Positions 45,259-55,517 are shown, numbered from the stretch's first letter. The stretch is 64,000 nt of DNA from Actibacterium lipolyticum (GCF_900184935.1 NZ_FXYE01000002.1:1417501-1481500); one strand, 5' to 3'. The notes: a model not told the origin generated them from the sequence alone. Translations and numbers: made by a program.

Positions 45259-45603
45259 TTACTTTTTATCGTCGAAGAAGGGCGTCATCTGCGCCACGAT
45301 CACTGCGTTTTCTTCCAAGGCGCGGGCCATCAGCTCTTTTTCCTCGTCGGAAATTTCGTGGCCCTGCTCAACGCGATCTTCAAGCGTGCCGTAACCGGTG
45401 ACATCCAGCGGGGCCACATCGGCCTGCTTTAGCACAGCAACGGTTTCGCGCACGGCCTCTGCTTCGTCCACGCCGCTGGCGAAACACATCAGGGCCGCGC
45501 CCGTCGCGCCCTTGGGAAGGCCGTCATCGGCCTTCCGCCCCACCTGCACAACAAGCGTGTACACAAAGTGGGGCTTCTTGGGCTTTTTCGGTTTATCAGT
45601 CAC
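45259..45603 (-). CDS. Hypothetical small protein downstream of dapD
   Basis: A 114-residue cytoplasmic protein without a recognisable domain; similar small proteins follow dapD in related genomes as far as I recall. The start is taken as the GTG at 45603, overlapping the dapD stop by 8 bp and giving (M)[23 protein letters not shown]. The N-terminus is Lys/Pro-rich, the middle predicts an alpha-beta fold, and the C-terminal half is acidic. An upstream start at 45648 would add residues encoded inside dapD. Likely translationally coupled to dapD. Confidence 0.78.
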   Translation of the reverse strand: MTDKPKKPKKPHFVYTLVVQVGRKADDGLPKGATGAALMCFASGVDEAEAVRETVAVLKQADVAPLDVTGYGTLEDRVEQGHEISDEEKELMARALEENAVIVAQMTPFFDDKK

Positions 45604-46423
45604 GCAGCAGCTCGTTGATACCGGTTTTCGAACGGGTCCGTTCGTCAACGCGCTTTACGATGACTGCGCAGTACAGGTTCACGCCGTTTTTGGATGGCAT
45701 AGAACCCGCAACAACAACCGAATATGGCGGCACTTCGCCGTACATCACTTCGCCGGTTTCGCGATCAACGATCTTGGTCGACTGGCCGATGAACACGCCC
45801 ATGCCCAGAACCGAACCTTCGCGCACGATGCAGCCTTCGACCACTTCGGAACGCGCACCGATAAAGCAGTTGTCTTCGATGATGGTTGGGCCAGCCTGCA
45901 TTGGTTCAAGCACGCCACCGATGCCAACGCCGCCCGACAGGTGAACGTTCTTGCCGATCTGCGCGCAGGAACCCACGGTGGCCCATGTGTCAACCATCGT
46001 ACCTTCGTCAACGAACGCGCCAAGGTTCACGAAGGATGGCATAAGAACCACGCCCGGCGCGATGAAGGCGGATTTGCGAACAACCGCGTTTGGCACGGCG
46101 CGGAAACCCGCAGCCTTCCATTCGGCTTCGCCCCAGCCTTTGAACTTGCTATCGACCTTGTCCCACCAGCCGCTGCCTTGCGGGCCGCCGGATTGTTCTT
46201 CCATGTCTTTGATGCGGAAGCCCAGCAGCACGGCTTTTTTCGCCCACTGGTTCACATGCCAATCGCCGTTGTCCTGACGTTCCGCGACGCGCAATGTGCC
46301 GCTGTCCAACGCGTTCAGCGTATCTTCGATCGCTTCGCGTTGTTCGCCTGTGGTGGCGGGGGTGATAGTATCGCGCGCGTCCCACGCGGCTTCGATTGCG
46401 GCTTCAAGCTGGGCGTTGGACAT
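45596..46423 (-). CDS. dapD: 2,3,4,5-tetrahydropyridine-2,6-dicarboxylate N-succinyltransferase
   Basis: Succinylates tetrahydrodipicolinate with succinyl-CoA in the lysine/diaminopimelate pathway. The 275-residue protein begins [18 protein letters not shown]. It has the left-handed beta-helix hexapeptide repeats in the centre (from [33 protein letters not shown] through [11 protein letters not shown]). The ATG is preceded by GGAGG. It is divergent from the LOG-family gene (89-bp gap) and is followed by a small coupled gene. Confidence 0.96.
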   Translation of the reverse strand: MSNAQLEAAIEAAWDARDTITPATTGEQREAIEDTLNALDSGTLRVAERQDNGDWHVNQWAKKAVLLGFRIKDMEEQSGGPQGSGWWDKVDSKFKGWGEAEWKAAGFRAVPNAVVRKSAFIAPGVVLMPSFVNLGAFVDEGTMVDTWATVGSCAQIGKNVHLSGGVGIGGVLEPMQAGPTIIEDNCFIGARSEVVEGCIVREGSVLGMGVFIGQSTKIVDRETGEVMYGEVPPYSVVVAGSMPSKNGVNLYCAVIVKRVDERTRSKTGINELLRD

Positions 46424-46512
46424 TGCTGTTCCTCCAAAACGTGACTGGTCTCGTTGGGGCTGAGGCTATAGACGCTGAAGGACGGGGGCGCAATTGCAAC
46501 AAGAGGATCACC

Positions 46513-47331
46513 ATGAAGGTTAAGAAGGAACGAGTATTTCCTGACGCGCATCAGGATGTTGAAGCCGTACGTGAAATTCCGGACACACCACAGACGCGGG
46601 CACCTGCGTATAAGCTGGCGTTTAACGACGATGACTTCCTGTGCCGCGATGACCTTCGCCCTGTCCGGTTGCAACTGGAACTGCTGAAGCCCGAACTTCT
46701 GATGCAGGAACACGGCATCGAAAGCACAATCGTGCTGTTCGGCGGCGCGCGTATTCCTGAGCCTTCGAAAAAGCATACCGCCCGCACCGACACGCTGGCC
46801 AATCTGTCACATTATTACGATGTCGCCCGCGAATTCGCGCGGCTGATGACCGTTGAAAGCAAGAAGAACGGCGGCAAGGAAAACGTCATCGTCACCGGCG
46901 GTGGCCCCGGCGTGATGGAGGCAGGCAACCGCGGCGCAGCCGATGCTGGCGGCGAATCCATCGGGTTGAACATTGTGCTTCCGCATGAACAGGCACCGAA
47001 CGAATACGTGACACCTGACCTGTGCTTCAACTTCCACTATTTCGGTATCCGCAAGATGCATTTCCTGATGCGCGCGAACGCCGTTGCCATGTTCCCCGGC
47101 GGTTTTGGCACCTTGGACGAGATGTTCGAGGCACTGACCCTGATCCAGACCAACCGGATGAAGCCCGTTCCCTTCCTGCTGTTCGGGAAAGAGTTCTGGC
47201 AGCGGATCATCAACTGGGATGCGCTGGCCGACGCGGGCACAATTTCAGAAGAAGACCTAAACCTGTTCCACTTCGTCGAAACGGCGGAAGAGGCTTTGGA
47301 ATATATCGCGAATTGGGAAGAGCCAGCTTAA
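46513..47331 (+). CDS. LOG-family protein (nucleotide 5'-monophosphate nucleosidase-like)
   Basis: Rossmann-fold protein of 272 residues, related to LOG cytokinin riboside 5'-monophosphate phosphoribohydrolases and bacterial nucleotide nucleosidases. The two family motifs are TGGGPGVMEAGNRGA and PGGFGTLDEMFE, with the catalytic Arg/Glu in the usual places. The ATG at 46513 is preceded by AGGAT; a longer frame back to 46396 would cross the dapD start. An N-terminal extension of about 70 residues puts it in the longer class. Whether it makes cytokinin-like compounds or simply recycles nucleotides cannot be decided here. Confidence 0.88.
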   Translation: MKVKKERVFPDAHQDVEAVREIPDTPQTRAPAYKLAFNDDDFLCRDDLRPVRLQLELLKPELLMQEHGIESTIVLFGGARIPEPSKKHTARTDTLANLSHYYDVAREFARLMTVESKKNGGKENVIVTGGGPGVMEAGNRGAADAGGESIGLNIVLPHEQAPNEYVTPDLCFNFHYFGIRKMHFLMRANAVAMFPGGFGTLDEMFEALTLIQTNRMKPVPFLLFGKEFWQRIINWDALADAGTISEEDLNLFHFVETAEEALEYIANWEEPA

Positions 47332-47339
47332 CGCTGGCT
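47321..47339. terminator. Hairpin over the stop codons of a convergent pair
   Basis: AGCCAGC-TTAAC-GCTGGCT, a perfect 7-bp stem, carries the LOG-gene stop in its loop, and its last base is the first base of the rlmN stop. It probably acts as a compact bidirectional terminator. Confidence 0.5.
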
Positions 47340-48508
47340 TACATCCCAGCTTCGCTTTCAATCTGCTTGCGGCTTTTGCGTTCCCGTTCGGTCGCGGATT
47401 TCAACTGACCGCAAGCAGCCATGATATCTTCGCCGCGCGGTTTGCGAACCGGCGAGGCATATCCCGCATTGAACACAATGTCGGAAAACGCCCGAATACG
47501 GTTGCCGCTGGACCGTTCATAAGGCGCGCCGGGCCATTCATTAAACGGGATCAGGTTGATCTTGGCCGGGATGCCCTTGATCAGCTCCACCAGACGATGC
47601 GCGTCTTCGTCACTGTCGTTCACACCCTTCAGCATCACATATTCAAACGTGATCCGTTCCGAATTCGACGCCTTCGGATAAGCGCGCAGCGCGTCCAGCA
47701 GTTCTGCGATGTTCCACTTTTTGTTGATCGGAACCAACTTGTCGCGGACCTCATCCGTGGTCGCGTGGAAGCTGACGGCCAGCATACAGCCGATTTCGTC
47801 AGCGGTGCGGGCAATTTCAGGAACAACGCCAGACGTAGACAGCGTGATACGACGGCGCGACAGGGAAATCCCCTCGGGGTCCATCGCGATCTTCATCGCG
47901 TCGCGCACGTTTTCAAAGTTGTACAGCGGCTCGCCCATGCCCATCAGAACGATGTTGGACAACAGCCGCGCCTCGGGAGGGTTCGGGACGCCCGGCTCGG
48001 GCCATTCGTCCAGATCATCGCGCGCCAACATCACCTGACCGACGATTTCACCAGCCGTCAGGTTACGCACCAAACGCTGCGTCCCCGTGTGGCAGAACGA
48101 ACAGGTCAGCGTGCAACCAACCTGGGACGAGATGCACAGCGTACCGCGCCCTTCTTCCGGGATGTAAACGGTTTCGACTTCGTGACCGCCCGCGATCCGC
48201 ACAAGATACTTGCGCGTGCCGTCCGTCGACACGTGCTTGGAGACAACCTCGGGCACCTCAACCACAAAGTTTTCGTCCAGCGTGGCACGAAAATCCTTTG
48301 CAAGGTTGGTCATAGACTCAAAGTCGCGCACGCCCTTTTGATAGATCCACTGCCAGATCTGGCTTGCGCGCATCTTCGCCTTTTTCTCAGGCGTCCCAAC
48401 CCCAATCAGCGCATCGCGCAACTGTACGCGGGTAAGCCCAACTAGGTTCACCTTATCGCCTTCCGGCTGCTTGCGGGGGATGGTTACAACATCCTGCGTG
48501 ATGGTCAT
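47339..48508 (-). CDS. rlmN: Dual-specificity 23S rRNA / tRNA adenine-C2 methyltransferase
   Basis: Radical-SAM enzyme that methylates C2 of A2503 in 23S rRNA and of A37 in some tRNAs. The 389 residues include the cluster motif C-x3-C-x2-C as [12 protein letters not shown] (about residue 130), the [12 protein letters not shown] segment, and the conserved C-terminal Cys in MAACGQL that forms the methyl-carrying adduct. The N-terminal helix bundle ([11 protein letters not shown]) is standard. The ATG at 48508 fits the family length. It is convergent with the LOG gene at the 3' side. Confidence 0.95.
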   Translation of the reverse strand: MTITQDVVTIPRKQPEGDKVNLVGLTRVQLRDALIGVGTPEKKAKMRASQIWQWIYQKGVRDFESMTNLAKDFRATLDENFVVEVPEVVSKHVSTDGTRKYLVRIAGGHEVETVYIPEEGRGTLCISSQVGCTLTCSFCHTGTQRLVRNLTAGEIVGQVMLARDDLDEWPEPGVPNPPEARLLSNIVLMGMGEPLYNFENVRDAMKIAMDPEGISLSRRRITLSTSGVVPEIARTADEIGCMLAVSFHATTDEVRDKLVPINKKWNIAELLDALRAYPKASNSERITFEYVMLKGVNDSDEDAHRLVELIKGIPAKINLIPFNEWPGAPYERSSGNRIRAFSDIVFNAGYASPVRKPRGEDIMAACGQLKSATERERKSRKQIESEAGM

Positions 48509-48582
48509 GAGGCGCGTCTCCGTCGATCAAGTCGCGCTTCATATAGGATTCGGTCGCTCAGATAAACAGACCTTTACGGGGT

Positions 48583-49119
48583 TTAGCCGCCGCAAAATTG
48601 GTCAGCTGATTCCGTTGCCGCCGTGAAACCCGAAAGCGAGAAGGTGTCGCGCGTCACCGTTCCGCGTGCCGAACGACCCGTCAACACAGCAGTCGCACCG
48701 CGTTTCATCGCAGTCAAAATCTTGGCGTCATCGCCCTTGGACGCAGGCCAAGCCCATTCGCCATCGGTGAACAACTCGAACGAGCTATCGCCGATTTCCA
48801 TCTTCACAAACGAATCCGGAGCAAACGGATAACCACCCGTGAACGACACTTCGCCATTCACACCCGATTTCGGGCGATAGGTGACGAAAAGCAAAATCTC
48901 ACCACGGCGCACAGCTTTGATGCGACCGCTTGAATCCTTGTTCACTGTCTCTTTTGGAACAGCGACGCCCCAGCATTCTGTCGGCGCTGCTGGCGGCTCT
49001 GCAAACACGTTCCAATCCGTTTTCACGGCCACACGGTTGGTGGATTCTTGGGCGTTCGCCCCGAACGCAACCAGCGCCATCAACCCGGCACAAATGCCAC
49101 TCTTCACCAAAGATGTCAT
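48583..49119 (-). CDS. Invasion-associated locus B (IalB) family protein
   Basis: Periplasmic protein of 178 residues with a signal peptide (MTSLVKSGICAGLMALVAF, cleavage near ANAQES). The body fits the IalB family common in alphaproteobacteria, with the conserved pair of Cys (ECWG and the C-terminal FCGG). The ATG at 49119 is preferred, 11 nt after GGAGG; the GTG at 49128 sits only 2 nt from it. The biochemical role of the family is not settled. Single gene, divergent from the asparaginase gene. Confidence 0.85.
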   Translation of the reverse strand: MTSLVKSGICAGLMALVAFGANAQESTNRVAVKTDWNVFAEPPAAPTECWGVAVPKETVNKDSSGRIKAVRRGEILLFVTYRPKSGVNGEVSFTGGYPFAPDSFVKMEIGDSSFELFTDGEWAWPASKGDDAKILTAMKRGATAVLTGRSARGTVTRDTFSLSGFTAATESADQFCGG

Positions 49120-49295
49120 ATCGTTCACAGCCTCCAGCTGTATTATGCCTCATTCGCCCGCCTGACTGGCCGTTGTTCCCGACCTTTTCGAGTGGCGCGG
49201 CTTGTTTCAACTCGATATGCACAGACTAACGTAAAACAGGCGTTTTTTAAAAGCCCTGTTGGCAGAAAATCGCGCATCTGTGAGGCACAATTCCC

Positions 49296-50294
49296 ATGAG
49301 TCATGCAATTCCGATGGTCGATGTATGGCGCGGCCCGTTCCTTGAGTCGACCCACGTGGGCCATGCTGTCGTCTGTGACGCGTCTGGGCACATTGTTCAG
49401 GCGTGGGGCGATGCCGATGCGGTGATCCTTCCACGGTCTTCGACCAAGATGATTCAGGCCCTGCCCTTGGTCGAAAGCGGCGCGGCGGATGCCTTTGGGC
49501 TAACGGACGCGCAATTGGCATTGGGCTGCGCATCCCATGAAGGCGCGCCTATCCACACCGATATGGTCAGCAAATGGTTGGCCGAACTGGGCCTCAGCGA
49601 CAGTGACCTGCGCTGCGGCGCCGAAGCCCCCCGCGACAGGAAAGCCAAACACGCGATGATCCGGGCGGGCGGTTCGCCCAGTCAGATGCACAACAACTGC
49701 TCGGGCAAACACTCTGGCTTTCTGACGCTGACGAAACATTTGGGCGCGGGCACGGAATACGTTGACCCGGCCCACCCCGTTCAACTGGCCGTCAAAGATG
49801 CATTTGAAGATGTCACCGGCATGGATAGCCCCGGCTTTGGCATCGACGGATGCTCGGCCCCGAATTTCGGAACCACCGTGCACGGGCTTGCCCGCGCGAT
49901 GGCGTTTTTTGCCGCCGCAAACGAGGGTGCAGCAGACGGGCGCGAACGCGCGGCGGCGAAATTGACCCGCGCCATGGCCACCTATCCCGAACTGGTGGCG
50001 GGCCAAGGGCGTGCCTGTACCGAACTGATGAACGCGATGGGTGGCAACGTGGCGGTTAAAACCGGCGCCGAGGCCGTTTTCATCGCGATCTTGCCGGAAC
50101 AAAAGCTAGGCGTCGCATTGAAGATCGTCGATGGCGCGACCCGCGCATCGGAATGCGCCATCGCGGCGATTCTGGTGAAATTGGGCGTGTTAGAGCCGAA
50201 ACACCCCGCCACGCTGAAGCGGATGAATGCGCCAATCAAGAACTGGCGCGGCATCGAAACGGGGATTATTCGCGTCGCAGACGGGTTCGCTTAA
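49296..50294 (+). CDS. L-asparaginase, Rhizobium etli type II (thermolabile, inducible class)
   Basis: Hydrolyses L-asparagine to aspartate and ammonia. The 332-residue protein belongs to the ReAV-like class, structurally related to serine beta-lactamases rather than E. coli asparaginases. From memory, the ReAV active site includes Ser48, Lys51, Ser80, Cys135 and Lys138. The same residues occur at the same numbers here (PRSSTKM, GCASHEG, NNCSGKHS), with Cys186 close to the zinc-site Cys189. It is a single gene whose end overlaps the convergent serB by 4 bp. Confidence 0.9.
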   Translation: MSHAIPMVDVWRGPFLESTHVGHAVVCDASGHIVQAWGDADAVILPRSSTKMIQALPLVESGAADAFGLTDAQLALGCASHEGAPIHTDMVSKWLAELGLSDSDLRCGAEAPRDRKAKHAMIRAGGSPSQMHNNCSGKHSGFLTLTKHLGAGTEYVDPAHPVQLAVKDAFEDVTGMDSPGFGIDGCSAPNFGTTVHGLARAMAFFAAANEGAADGRERAAAKLTRAMATYPELVAGQGRACTELMNAMGGNVAVKTGAEAVFIAILPEQKLGVALKIVDGATRASECAIAAILVKLGVLEPKHPATLKRMNAPIKNWRGIETGIIRVADGFA

Positions 50295-50298
50295 CCCG
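50282..50298. terminator. Hairpin at the overlapping ends of the asparaginase gene and serB
   Basis: CGGGTT-CGCTT-AACCCG encloses the overlapping stop codons of the two convergent genes. The short stem (6 bp) has no U-run, so at most a weak bidirectional terminator. Confidence 0.4.
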
Positions 50299-51166
50299 CG
50301 AAATCCGTTTCGGCGTATCCTTGGATAAACAGCAGCGCCGTCAGATCGCCGTGGTTGATACGAATATCACACTCTGCCGCAACGGTTGGCTTCGCATGAA
50401 GCGCAACGCCCGCCCCGGCAAGCCCCAGCATCCCAAGATCGTTCGCACCGTCACCAACGGCCATTACGTCATCTGCACTGATGCCAAGGCGCGCGCTGAT
50501 TTCTTTCAGAGCCGAAACCTTCGCCTCGCGCCCTAGAATCGGCATCGCGACCTTGCCGGTCAGCTTGCCATCTTCGATCAACAGGGTGTTCGCACGGTTT
50601 TCATCGAACCCAAGCTCGCCCGCCACTTTTGCGGTAAATGCGGTGAACCCGCCTGACACCAATGCCGCATAAGCGCCGTTCGCCTTCATCGTCGCCAACA
50701 AAACCGCGCCGCCGGGCATAAAGCTGATCCGGGTGGCCAGAACCTTTTCGATCACCGATGCGTCCAAGCCCGCCAACAGGCCGACGCGTTCGTTCAATGC
50801 GCCTTCGAAGTCCAACTCTCCGTTCATTGCACGGGCGGTGATTTCGGCCACGCGTTCACCGATTCCCGCTTCGGCGGCCAGCTCATCGATGCATTCCTGT
50901 TGGATCATCGTGCTGTCCATATCGGCCAACAGCATCTTTTTGCGCCGCCCCTCGGCCGGCAGAATCACCAGATCGACGCCCAGCTTTTGCAGGTCTTCCC
51001 AAACGTCCCACTGGTTGCTTGGCATAGATTCCAACGGAAATTCAGCCGCAACATCGGGCGCAAGCCACTGCACTTCGCCACCACCCCAAGCGTTGCGAAC
51101 AGCATCAACTGTCGCGGGCGTAAGCCCTTTTGCGGAAGGGTTGGTCAGCAAAGTCGCAATAAACAT
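50291..51166 (-). CDS. serB: Phosphoserine phosphatase
   Basis: HAD-family phosphatase for the last step of serine synthesis. The 291 residues comprise an N-terminal ACT-like region (about 1-75) and the HAD domain: motif I DMDSTMI (nucleophile Asp), motif II SGGFTAF, and motif [15 protein letters not shown]. It is divergent from serC-serA, so all three serine genes share one regulatory gap of about 160 bp. Its 3' end overlaps the asparaginase gene. Confidence 0.95.
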   Translation of the reverse strand: MFIATLLTNPSAKGLTPATVDAVRNAWGGGEVQWLAPDVAAEFPLESMPSNQWDVWEDLQKLGVDLVILPAEGRRKKMLLADMDSTMIQQECIDELAAEAGIGERVAEITARAMNGELDFEGALNERVGLLAGLDASVIEKVLATRISFMPGGAVLLATMKANGAYAALVSGGFTAFTAKVAGELGFDENRANTLLIEDGKLTGKVAMPILGREAKVSALKEISARLGISADDVMAVGDGANDLGMLGLAGAGVALHAKPTVAAECDIRINHGDLTALLFIQGYAETDFAG

Positions 51167-51194
51167 GGGGCAGTTTCCGATAGTGAACAGACGT

Positions 51195-51323
51195 GTCGCT
51201 TTTCAGCATTCAAACGGCGCAATAGCGCAGGTTTCCCTCTTGCGCCAGTGCGCGATGCCCCGTATCTGCAGCGGCGGGACACCCTTCCCCAACGAAGGGC
51301 GATTATCTGTAAGGATACCATCA
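51195..51323 (+). ncRNA. Candidate serC leader RNA
   Basis: The region between serB and serC has several inverted repeats: GGCGCAA/TTGCGCC (51216-51222 with 51240-51246), CCCG/CGGG around 51258-51278, and CCCTTC-CCCAAC-GAAGGG (51282-51299). The last stem ends about 12 nt before the Shine-Dalgarno AAGGA. Alphaproteobacteria carry a conserved serC RNA motif in exactly this position, before serC-serA. Assignment is by context and stem layout, not by covariance-model search. Confidence 0.55.
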
Positions 51324-52478
51324 ATGGTTACCAATACCCCGGCCACGCGTCCGGCCAACCCGCGTTTTTCTTCTGGCCCATGTGCCAAGAACCCTGAATT
51401 CTCCCTCGACAAGCTTGCTGATGCGCCTTTGGGCCGCTCGCACCGCGCTGCTGTTGGCAAGGCCAAGCTTTTGGCTGCCATCGAAACAACGCGCGAAGTG
51501 CTTGGCATTCCGGCCGATTATAAAATCGGCATCGTGCCCGCATCTGACACTGGCGCTGTCGAGATGGCCCTGTGGTCCCTGCTGGGCGAACGCCCTGCCG
51601 AAATGGTCGCATGGGAATCTTTCGGCGCTGGCTGGGTCACCGATGTGGTCAAGCAGCTGAAGATCGAAGCAAACGTTCACACCGCCGAATACGGTGAAAT
51701 CGTTGATATGGCCAAAGTGAACTATGACAACGATGTCGTGTTCACATGGAACGGCACCACCTCGGGCGTGCGTATGGCCAATGGCGATGCGATCCCGGCT
51801 GACCGTGCTGGCCTGACGATCTGCGATGCGACCTCGGCCGCGTTCGCGATGGACCTGCCTTGGGACAAGCTGGATGTAACCACCTTCTCTTGGCAGAAGG
51901 TTCTGGGCGGCGAAGCGGCCCACGGCATGCTGATCCTCAGCCCCCGCGCCGTAGAGCGTCTGGAAAACTACACCCCTGCATGGCCTCTGCCGAAAATCTT
52001 CCGCCTGACCAAAGGTGGCAAGCTGATCGACGGTATCTTTACCGGTGCGACGATCAACACGCCTTCCATGCTGGCGGTCGAAGATTATCTGGTTGCGCTG
52101 GACTGGGCGAAATCTGTTGGTGGGCTGAAGGGCCTGATCGCACGTGCGGATGCAAACGCCGCTGCCATCGCCAAGTTCGTCGAGACGCATGACTGGATCG
52201 CAAACCTTGCCGTTGATCCGGCAACTGCCTCCACGACCAGCGTTTGCCTGAAGTTCACCGATGACCGCATCACCGATGGCGCGACCTTTGCCAAAGCCGT
52301 TGCAAAACGTCTGGAAGCCGAAGGCGTGGCGCTGGATATCGGCGCATACCGCGATGCCCCGGCTGGCCTGCGCATCTGGTGCGGTGGCACGGTTGAAACG
52401 TCGGATGTTGAGGCGCTGATGCCTTGGCTTGATTGGGCGTTCAACGCCGAAATCGAGGCACTGCAAGCAGCTGCCTAA
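51324..52478 (+). CDS. serC: Phosphoserine aminotransferase
   Basis: PLP-dependent transamination of 3-phosphohydroxypyruvate to phosphoserine. The ATG at 51324 follows AAGGA and gives 384 residues; the open frame upstream to 50733 is antisense to serB and not real. The PLP-lysine is in [16 protein letters not shown]. The sequence is of the variant SerC class found in alphaproteobacteria and Methanosarcina (residues [13 protein letters not shown] at the N-terminus). It is followed 80 bp later by serA and preceded by the candidate serC leader. Confidence 0.95.
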   Translation: MVTNTPATRPANPRFSSGPCAKNPEFSLDKLADAPLGRSHRAAVGKAKLLAAIETTREVLGIPADYKIGIVPASDTGAVEMALWSLLGERPAEMVAWESFGAGWVTDVVKQLKIEANVHTAEYGEIVDMAKVNYDNDVVFTWNGTTSGVRMANGDAIPADRAGLTICDATSAAFAMDLPWDKLDVTTFSWQKVLGGEAAHGMLILSPRAVERLENYTPAWPLPKIFRLTKGGKLIDGIFTGATINTPSMLAVEDYLVALDWAKSVGGLKGLIARADANAAAIAKFVETHDWIANLAVDPATASTTSVCLKFTDDRITDGATFAKAVAKRLEAEGVALDIGAYRDAPAGLRIWCGGTVETSDVEALMPWLDWAFNAEIEALQAAA

Positions 52479-52558
52479 GCGGGCTGTTTCCTGATCAATT
52501 CCGGGTGCGCGACCCCGCGCGCCCTCTCCCCCAGAATTTCACTAAAGGAGCGCCTGAC

Positions 52559-54154
52559 ATGGCCCCCAAAGTACTCGTATCCGACAAACTGTCTGAAACC
52601 GCTGTTCAGATTTTCCGTGACCGCGGCATCGACGTAGATTTCGAACCGAACCTCGGCAAAGACAAAGACGCGCTGATCGCCAAGATCGGCGAATATGATG
52701 GCCTTGCCATCCGTTCGGCCACCAAGGTGACCGAAAAGGTTCTGGAAGCCGCGACCAACCTGAAAGTCGTTGCCCGCGCCGGTATCGGTGTTGATAACGT
52801 CGACATCCCCGAAGCGTCCAAAAAGGGCGTGATCGTCATGAACACGCCGTTCGGCAACATGATCACCACGGCCGAACACGCCATCGCGATGATGTTCGCA
52901 GTTGCACGTCAGATCCCAGAAGCCTCTGCTTCGACCCACGCCGGGAAATGGGAAAAGTCCAAGTTCATGGGCGTTGAACTGACCAACAAAACGCTGGGCG
53001 TTATCGGTGCTGGTAACATCGGTGGCATCGTTTGCGACCGCGCACTAGGCCTGAAGATGAAGGTCATCGCCTATGACCCCTTCCTGTCCGAAGAGCGCGC
53101 CGACAAAATGGGCGTCACCAAGGTAGAGCTGGACGAACTGCTGACCCGCGCTGATTTCATCACGCTGCACGTGCCGTTCACCGACCAGACGAAAAACATC
53201 CTAAGCCGTGAAAACCTTTCGAAAACCAAGAAAGGCGTTCGCATCATCAACTGTGCCCGTGGCGGTCTGGTAGATGAAGAGGCGCTGGCCGATCTGATCA
53301 AAGAAGGCCACGTTGCTGGCGCGGCGTTCGACGTGTTCGCGAAAGAGCCTGCAACGGAAAACCCACTGTTCGGTCTGCCAAACGTTGTTTGCACACCGCA
53401 CCTTGGCGCATCGACCACCGAAGCACAGGAAAACGTGGCCCTGCAGGTTGCAGAGCAGATGTCTGATTACCTGCTGACAGGTGCTGTGACCAACTCGCTT
53501 AACATGCCATCCGTTACGGCAGAAGAAGCCAAGGTCATGGGCCCATGGATCAAACTGGCCGAGCATCTGGGTGCCTTCGTTGGCCAGATGACGGACGAGC
53601 CGATCGAAGCCATCAACATCCTGTACGATGGTTCCGCCGCTGAACTGAACCTAGAGGCGCTGAACTGCGCTGGTGTTGCTGGTATCATGCAAGCGTCGAA
53701 CCCTGACGTGAACATGGTGTCCGCACCTGTGATCGCCGAAGAGCGTGGCATCAAGATCAGCCGCACAACTCAGCACAAGCAGGGCGTATTTGATGGCTAT
53801 ATCAAGCTGACCGTGAAAACCCCAAGCCGCGAACGTTCCATCGCGGGCACAGTGTTCAGCGACGGCAAGCCACGGTTCATCCAGATCAAAGGCATCACCA
53901 TCGATGCAGAGATCGGCCAGCACATGCTGTACACAACCAACAAAGACGTGCCGGGCATCATCGGTACGCTGGGCCAGACACTGGGCGAAAACGGCGTGAA
54001 CATCGCGAACTTCACCTTGGGCCGTGCGTCCGCAGGCGGCGATGCGATTGCGTTGCTGTATGTGGATGGCGTTGTGGCACCGGAAGTGCTGCAAAAGCTG
54101 GAAGCAACCGGCCTGTTCCAATCGGTTAAGCCGCTGGAATTCGAAGTGGCCTAA
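52559..54154 (+). CDS. serA: D-3-phosphoglycerate dehydrogenase
   Basis: First enzyme of serine synthesis from 3-phosphoglycerate. The 531 residues form the long type: catalytic and NAD-binding domains ([47 protein letters not shown]), an intervening ASB domain (about 320-450) and a C-terminal ACT domain ([17 protein letters not shown]) that normally mediates serine feedback. The ATG at 52559 is preceded by AAAGGAG. It is cotranscribed with serC and ends in a good intrinsic terminator. With serB the pathway is complete here. Confidence 0.97.
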   Translation: MAPKVLVSDKLSETAVQIFRDRGIDVDFEPNLGKDKDALIAKIGEYDGLAIRSATKVTEKVLEAATNLKVVARAGIGVDNVDIPEASKKGVIVMNTPFGNMITTAEHAIAMMFAVARQIPEASASTHAGKWEKSKFMGVELTNKTLGVIGAGNIGGIVCDRALGLKMKVIAYDPFLSEERADKMGVTKVELDELLTRADFITLHVPFTDQTKNILSRENLSKTKKGVRIINCARGGLVDEEALADLIKEGHVAGAAFDVFAKEPATENPLFGLPNVVCTPHLGASTTEAQENVALQVAEQMSDYLLTGAVTNSLNMPSVTAEEAKVMGPWIKLAEHLGAFVGQMTDEPIEAINILYDGSAAELNLEALNCAGVAGIMQASNPDVNMVSAPVIAEERGIKISRTTQHKQGVFDGYIKLTVKTPSRERSIAGTVFSDGKPRFIQIKGITIDAEIGQHMLYTTNKDVPGIIGTLGQTLGENGVNIANFTLGRASAGGDAIALLYVDGVVAPEVLQKLEATGLFQSVKPLEFEVA

Positions 54155-54179
54155 GGCCCCTTTCGGGTTGAAACATCTT

Positions 54180-54212
54180 GGGCCTGCCGCAACAAATGCG
54201 GCGGGCCCTTTT
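54180..54212 (+). terminator. Intrinsic terminator of serC-serA
   Basis: GGGCC-T-GCCGCA pairs with TGCGGC-G-GGCCC around a short A-rich loop and is followed by TTTT, 25 bp after the serA stop. Confidence 0.88.
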
Positions 54213-54230
54213 CATTTCCGGGATTTGAAC

Positions 54231-54956
54231 ATGACGCTTTACGCAATCGGCGATATTCACGGCCAGATCGGCATGCTGGAATACGCCTTGGAAAAGATCG
54301 AACGCGATGGCGGGCCAGATGCGCGGATCGTTTTTCTGGGTGATCTGGTTGATCGCGGGCCTGATTGCCGGGGTGTGATCGAACTGCTGTCCTCGGGCCT
54401 GCGCGACGGCAAACCGTGGACCGTTCTGCGCGGCAATCACGACCGCATGTTCACCCGTTTCCTTAGCCCCACCCCGATTGTCGAAACTCGCCTGCCCATC
54501 GGGTTGGATTGGTTTCACGAACGCGTTGGCGGGGCCGAAACCCTGCGGTCCTACGGTGTTGAGGTGAACGAGGATCGCCGCATCTGGCAAGTCCACCAAG
54601 ACGCAGCCGAGGCTGTGCCGCAATCCCACCGCGACTTTTTGCATGGTGCGGTGAATATGTTGCAACAGGATGGCTATCTGTTCGTCCACGCAGGCATTCG
54701 CCCCGGCGTCGGCCTTGACGACCAAGAAGAAGAGGATCTTGTCTGGATCCGCGAACCCTTCTTAAGCAGTGACGCCGACCACGGCGCGGTTGTGGTCCAC
54801 GGCCACACGATGACGGACACGCCCGAACACCACGGCAACCGCATCGGGTTGGATACCGGCGCAGGGCGCGGTGACAGGCTGACCGCAGCGGTCTTCGAAG
54901 ACGGCAAGGTCTTCGTACTAGGCCACGATGGCCGCACACCGCTGACGCCTCGCTAA
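54231..54956 (+). CDS. Metallophosphoesterase (bacterial Ser/Thr protein phosphatase-like)
   Basis: A 241-residue calcineurin-like phosphoesterase of the PrpA/lambda-phosphatase group. All metal-site blocks are visible: GDIHGQ (residues 7-12), GDLVDRGPD (about 41-49), RGNHD (about 69-73) and VVHGHT (about 189-194). The order GDxHG-GDxVDRG-GNHD defines the family. The protein or nucleotide substrate is unknown. It sits behind the serA terminator and 51 bp before a MarR gene on the same strand. Confidence 0.92.
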   Translation: MTLYAIGDIHGQIGMLEYALEKIERDGGPDARIVFLGDLVDRGPDCRGVIELLSSGLRDGKPWTVLRGNHDRMFTRFLSPTPIVETRLPIGLDWFHERVGGAETLRSYGVEVNEDRRIWQVHQDAAEAVPQSHRDFLHGAVNMLQQDGYLFVHAGIRPGVGLDDQEEEDLVWIREPFLSSDADHGAVVVHGHTMTDTPEHHGNRIGLDTGAGRGDRLTAAVFEDGKVFVLGHDGRTPLTPR

Positions 54957-55007
54957 AGCAGTCTCTCGCAAGCTTGACGATTGCCACCTTCCTGCAATGA
55001 TCGCCAG

Positions 55008-55430
55008 ATGAACGAATTCGACCTTTCAGCCTTTCTTCCCTACCAACTGGCCGTTGCTTCGGCCCGTGTCAGCCGGGACTTCGCCGAACGATACCGCGCG
55101 GAATTTGGCCTGACCTTGCCGGAATGGCGCGTGTTGGCACACCTTTCCCAAACCGATGCCGTGTCTGTGCGTGAAATCCATGCGCAGGTGGAAATGGATA
55201 AATCCAAAATCTCGCGCGCGGCGACGCGGCTGGAAACAGCCGGGTATGTGTTGAAGGTCGAAGATAAAACCGACAGGCGCTTGGTTCAGATCAGCCTGAC
55301 CCCAAAGGGCAAAGTGCTTATGGACAAGCTTTTGCCCTTGGCAAATCAGTTCCAAGAAGAGCTTTTGGCCAATCTTGGCCCGCAAGCCGATGATCTTCGG
55401 GCTGCCCTGTCGCGTCTGACGGCGGATTAA
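55008..55430 (+). CDS. MarR-family transcriptional regulator
   Basis: A winged-helix repressor of 140 residues. The helix-turn-helix lies at about 48-72 (DAVSVREIHAQVEMDKSKISRAATRLETAG), and the wing with DKTDRRLVQISLTPKG matches the MarR signature. It is 87 bp upstream of the acetyl-CoA acyltransferase gene on the same strand. A role in controlling fatty- or aromatic-acid metabolism is plausible but only inferred from position. Confidence 0.92.
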   Translation: MNEFDLSAFLPYQLAVASARVSRDFAERYRAEFGLTLPEWRVLAHLSQTDAVSVREIHAQVEMDKSKISRAATRLETAGYVLKVEDKTDRRLVQISLTPKGKVLMDKLLPLANQFQEELLANLGPQADDLRAALSRLTAD

Positions 55431-55517
55431 CCGCCGGGACGCCACGTTACGTTTACGGCTTTTCTGGCGACGCGGTATGACGGGGCAACTGACACATCTG
55501 GAAGCGGGAGGTCCAGC

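Noticed and set aside
50733-51323. N-terminal extension of serC across serB
   Set aside because: Antisense to serB; homology and the Shine-Dalgarno place the start at 51324.
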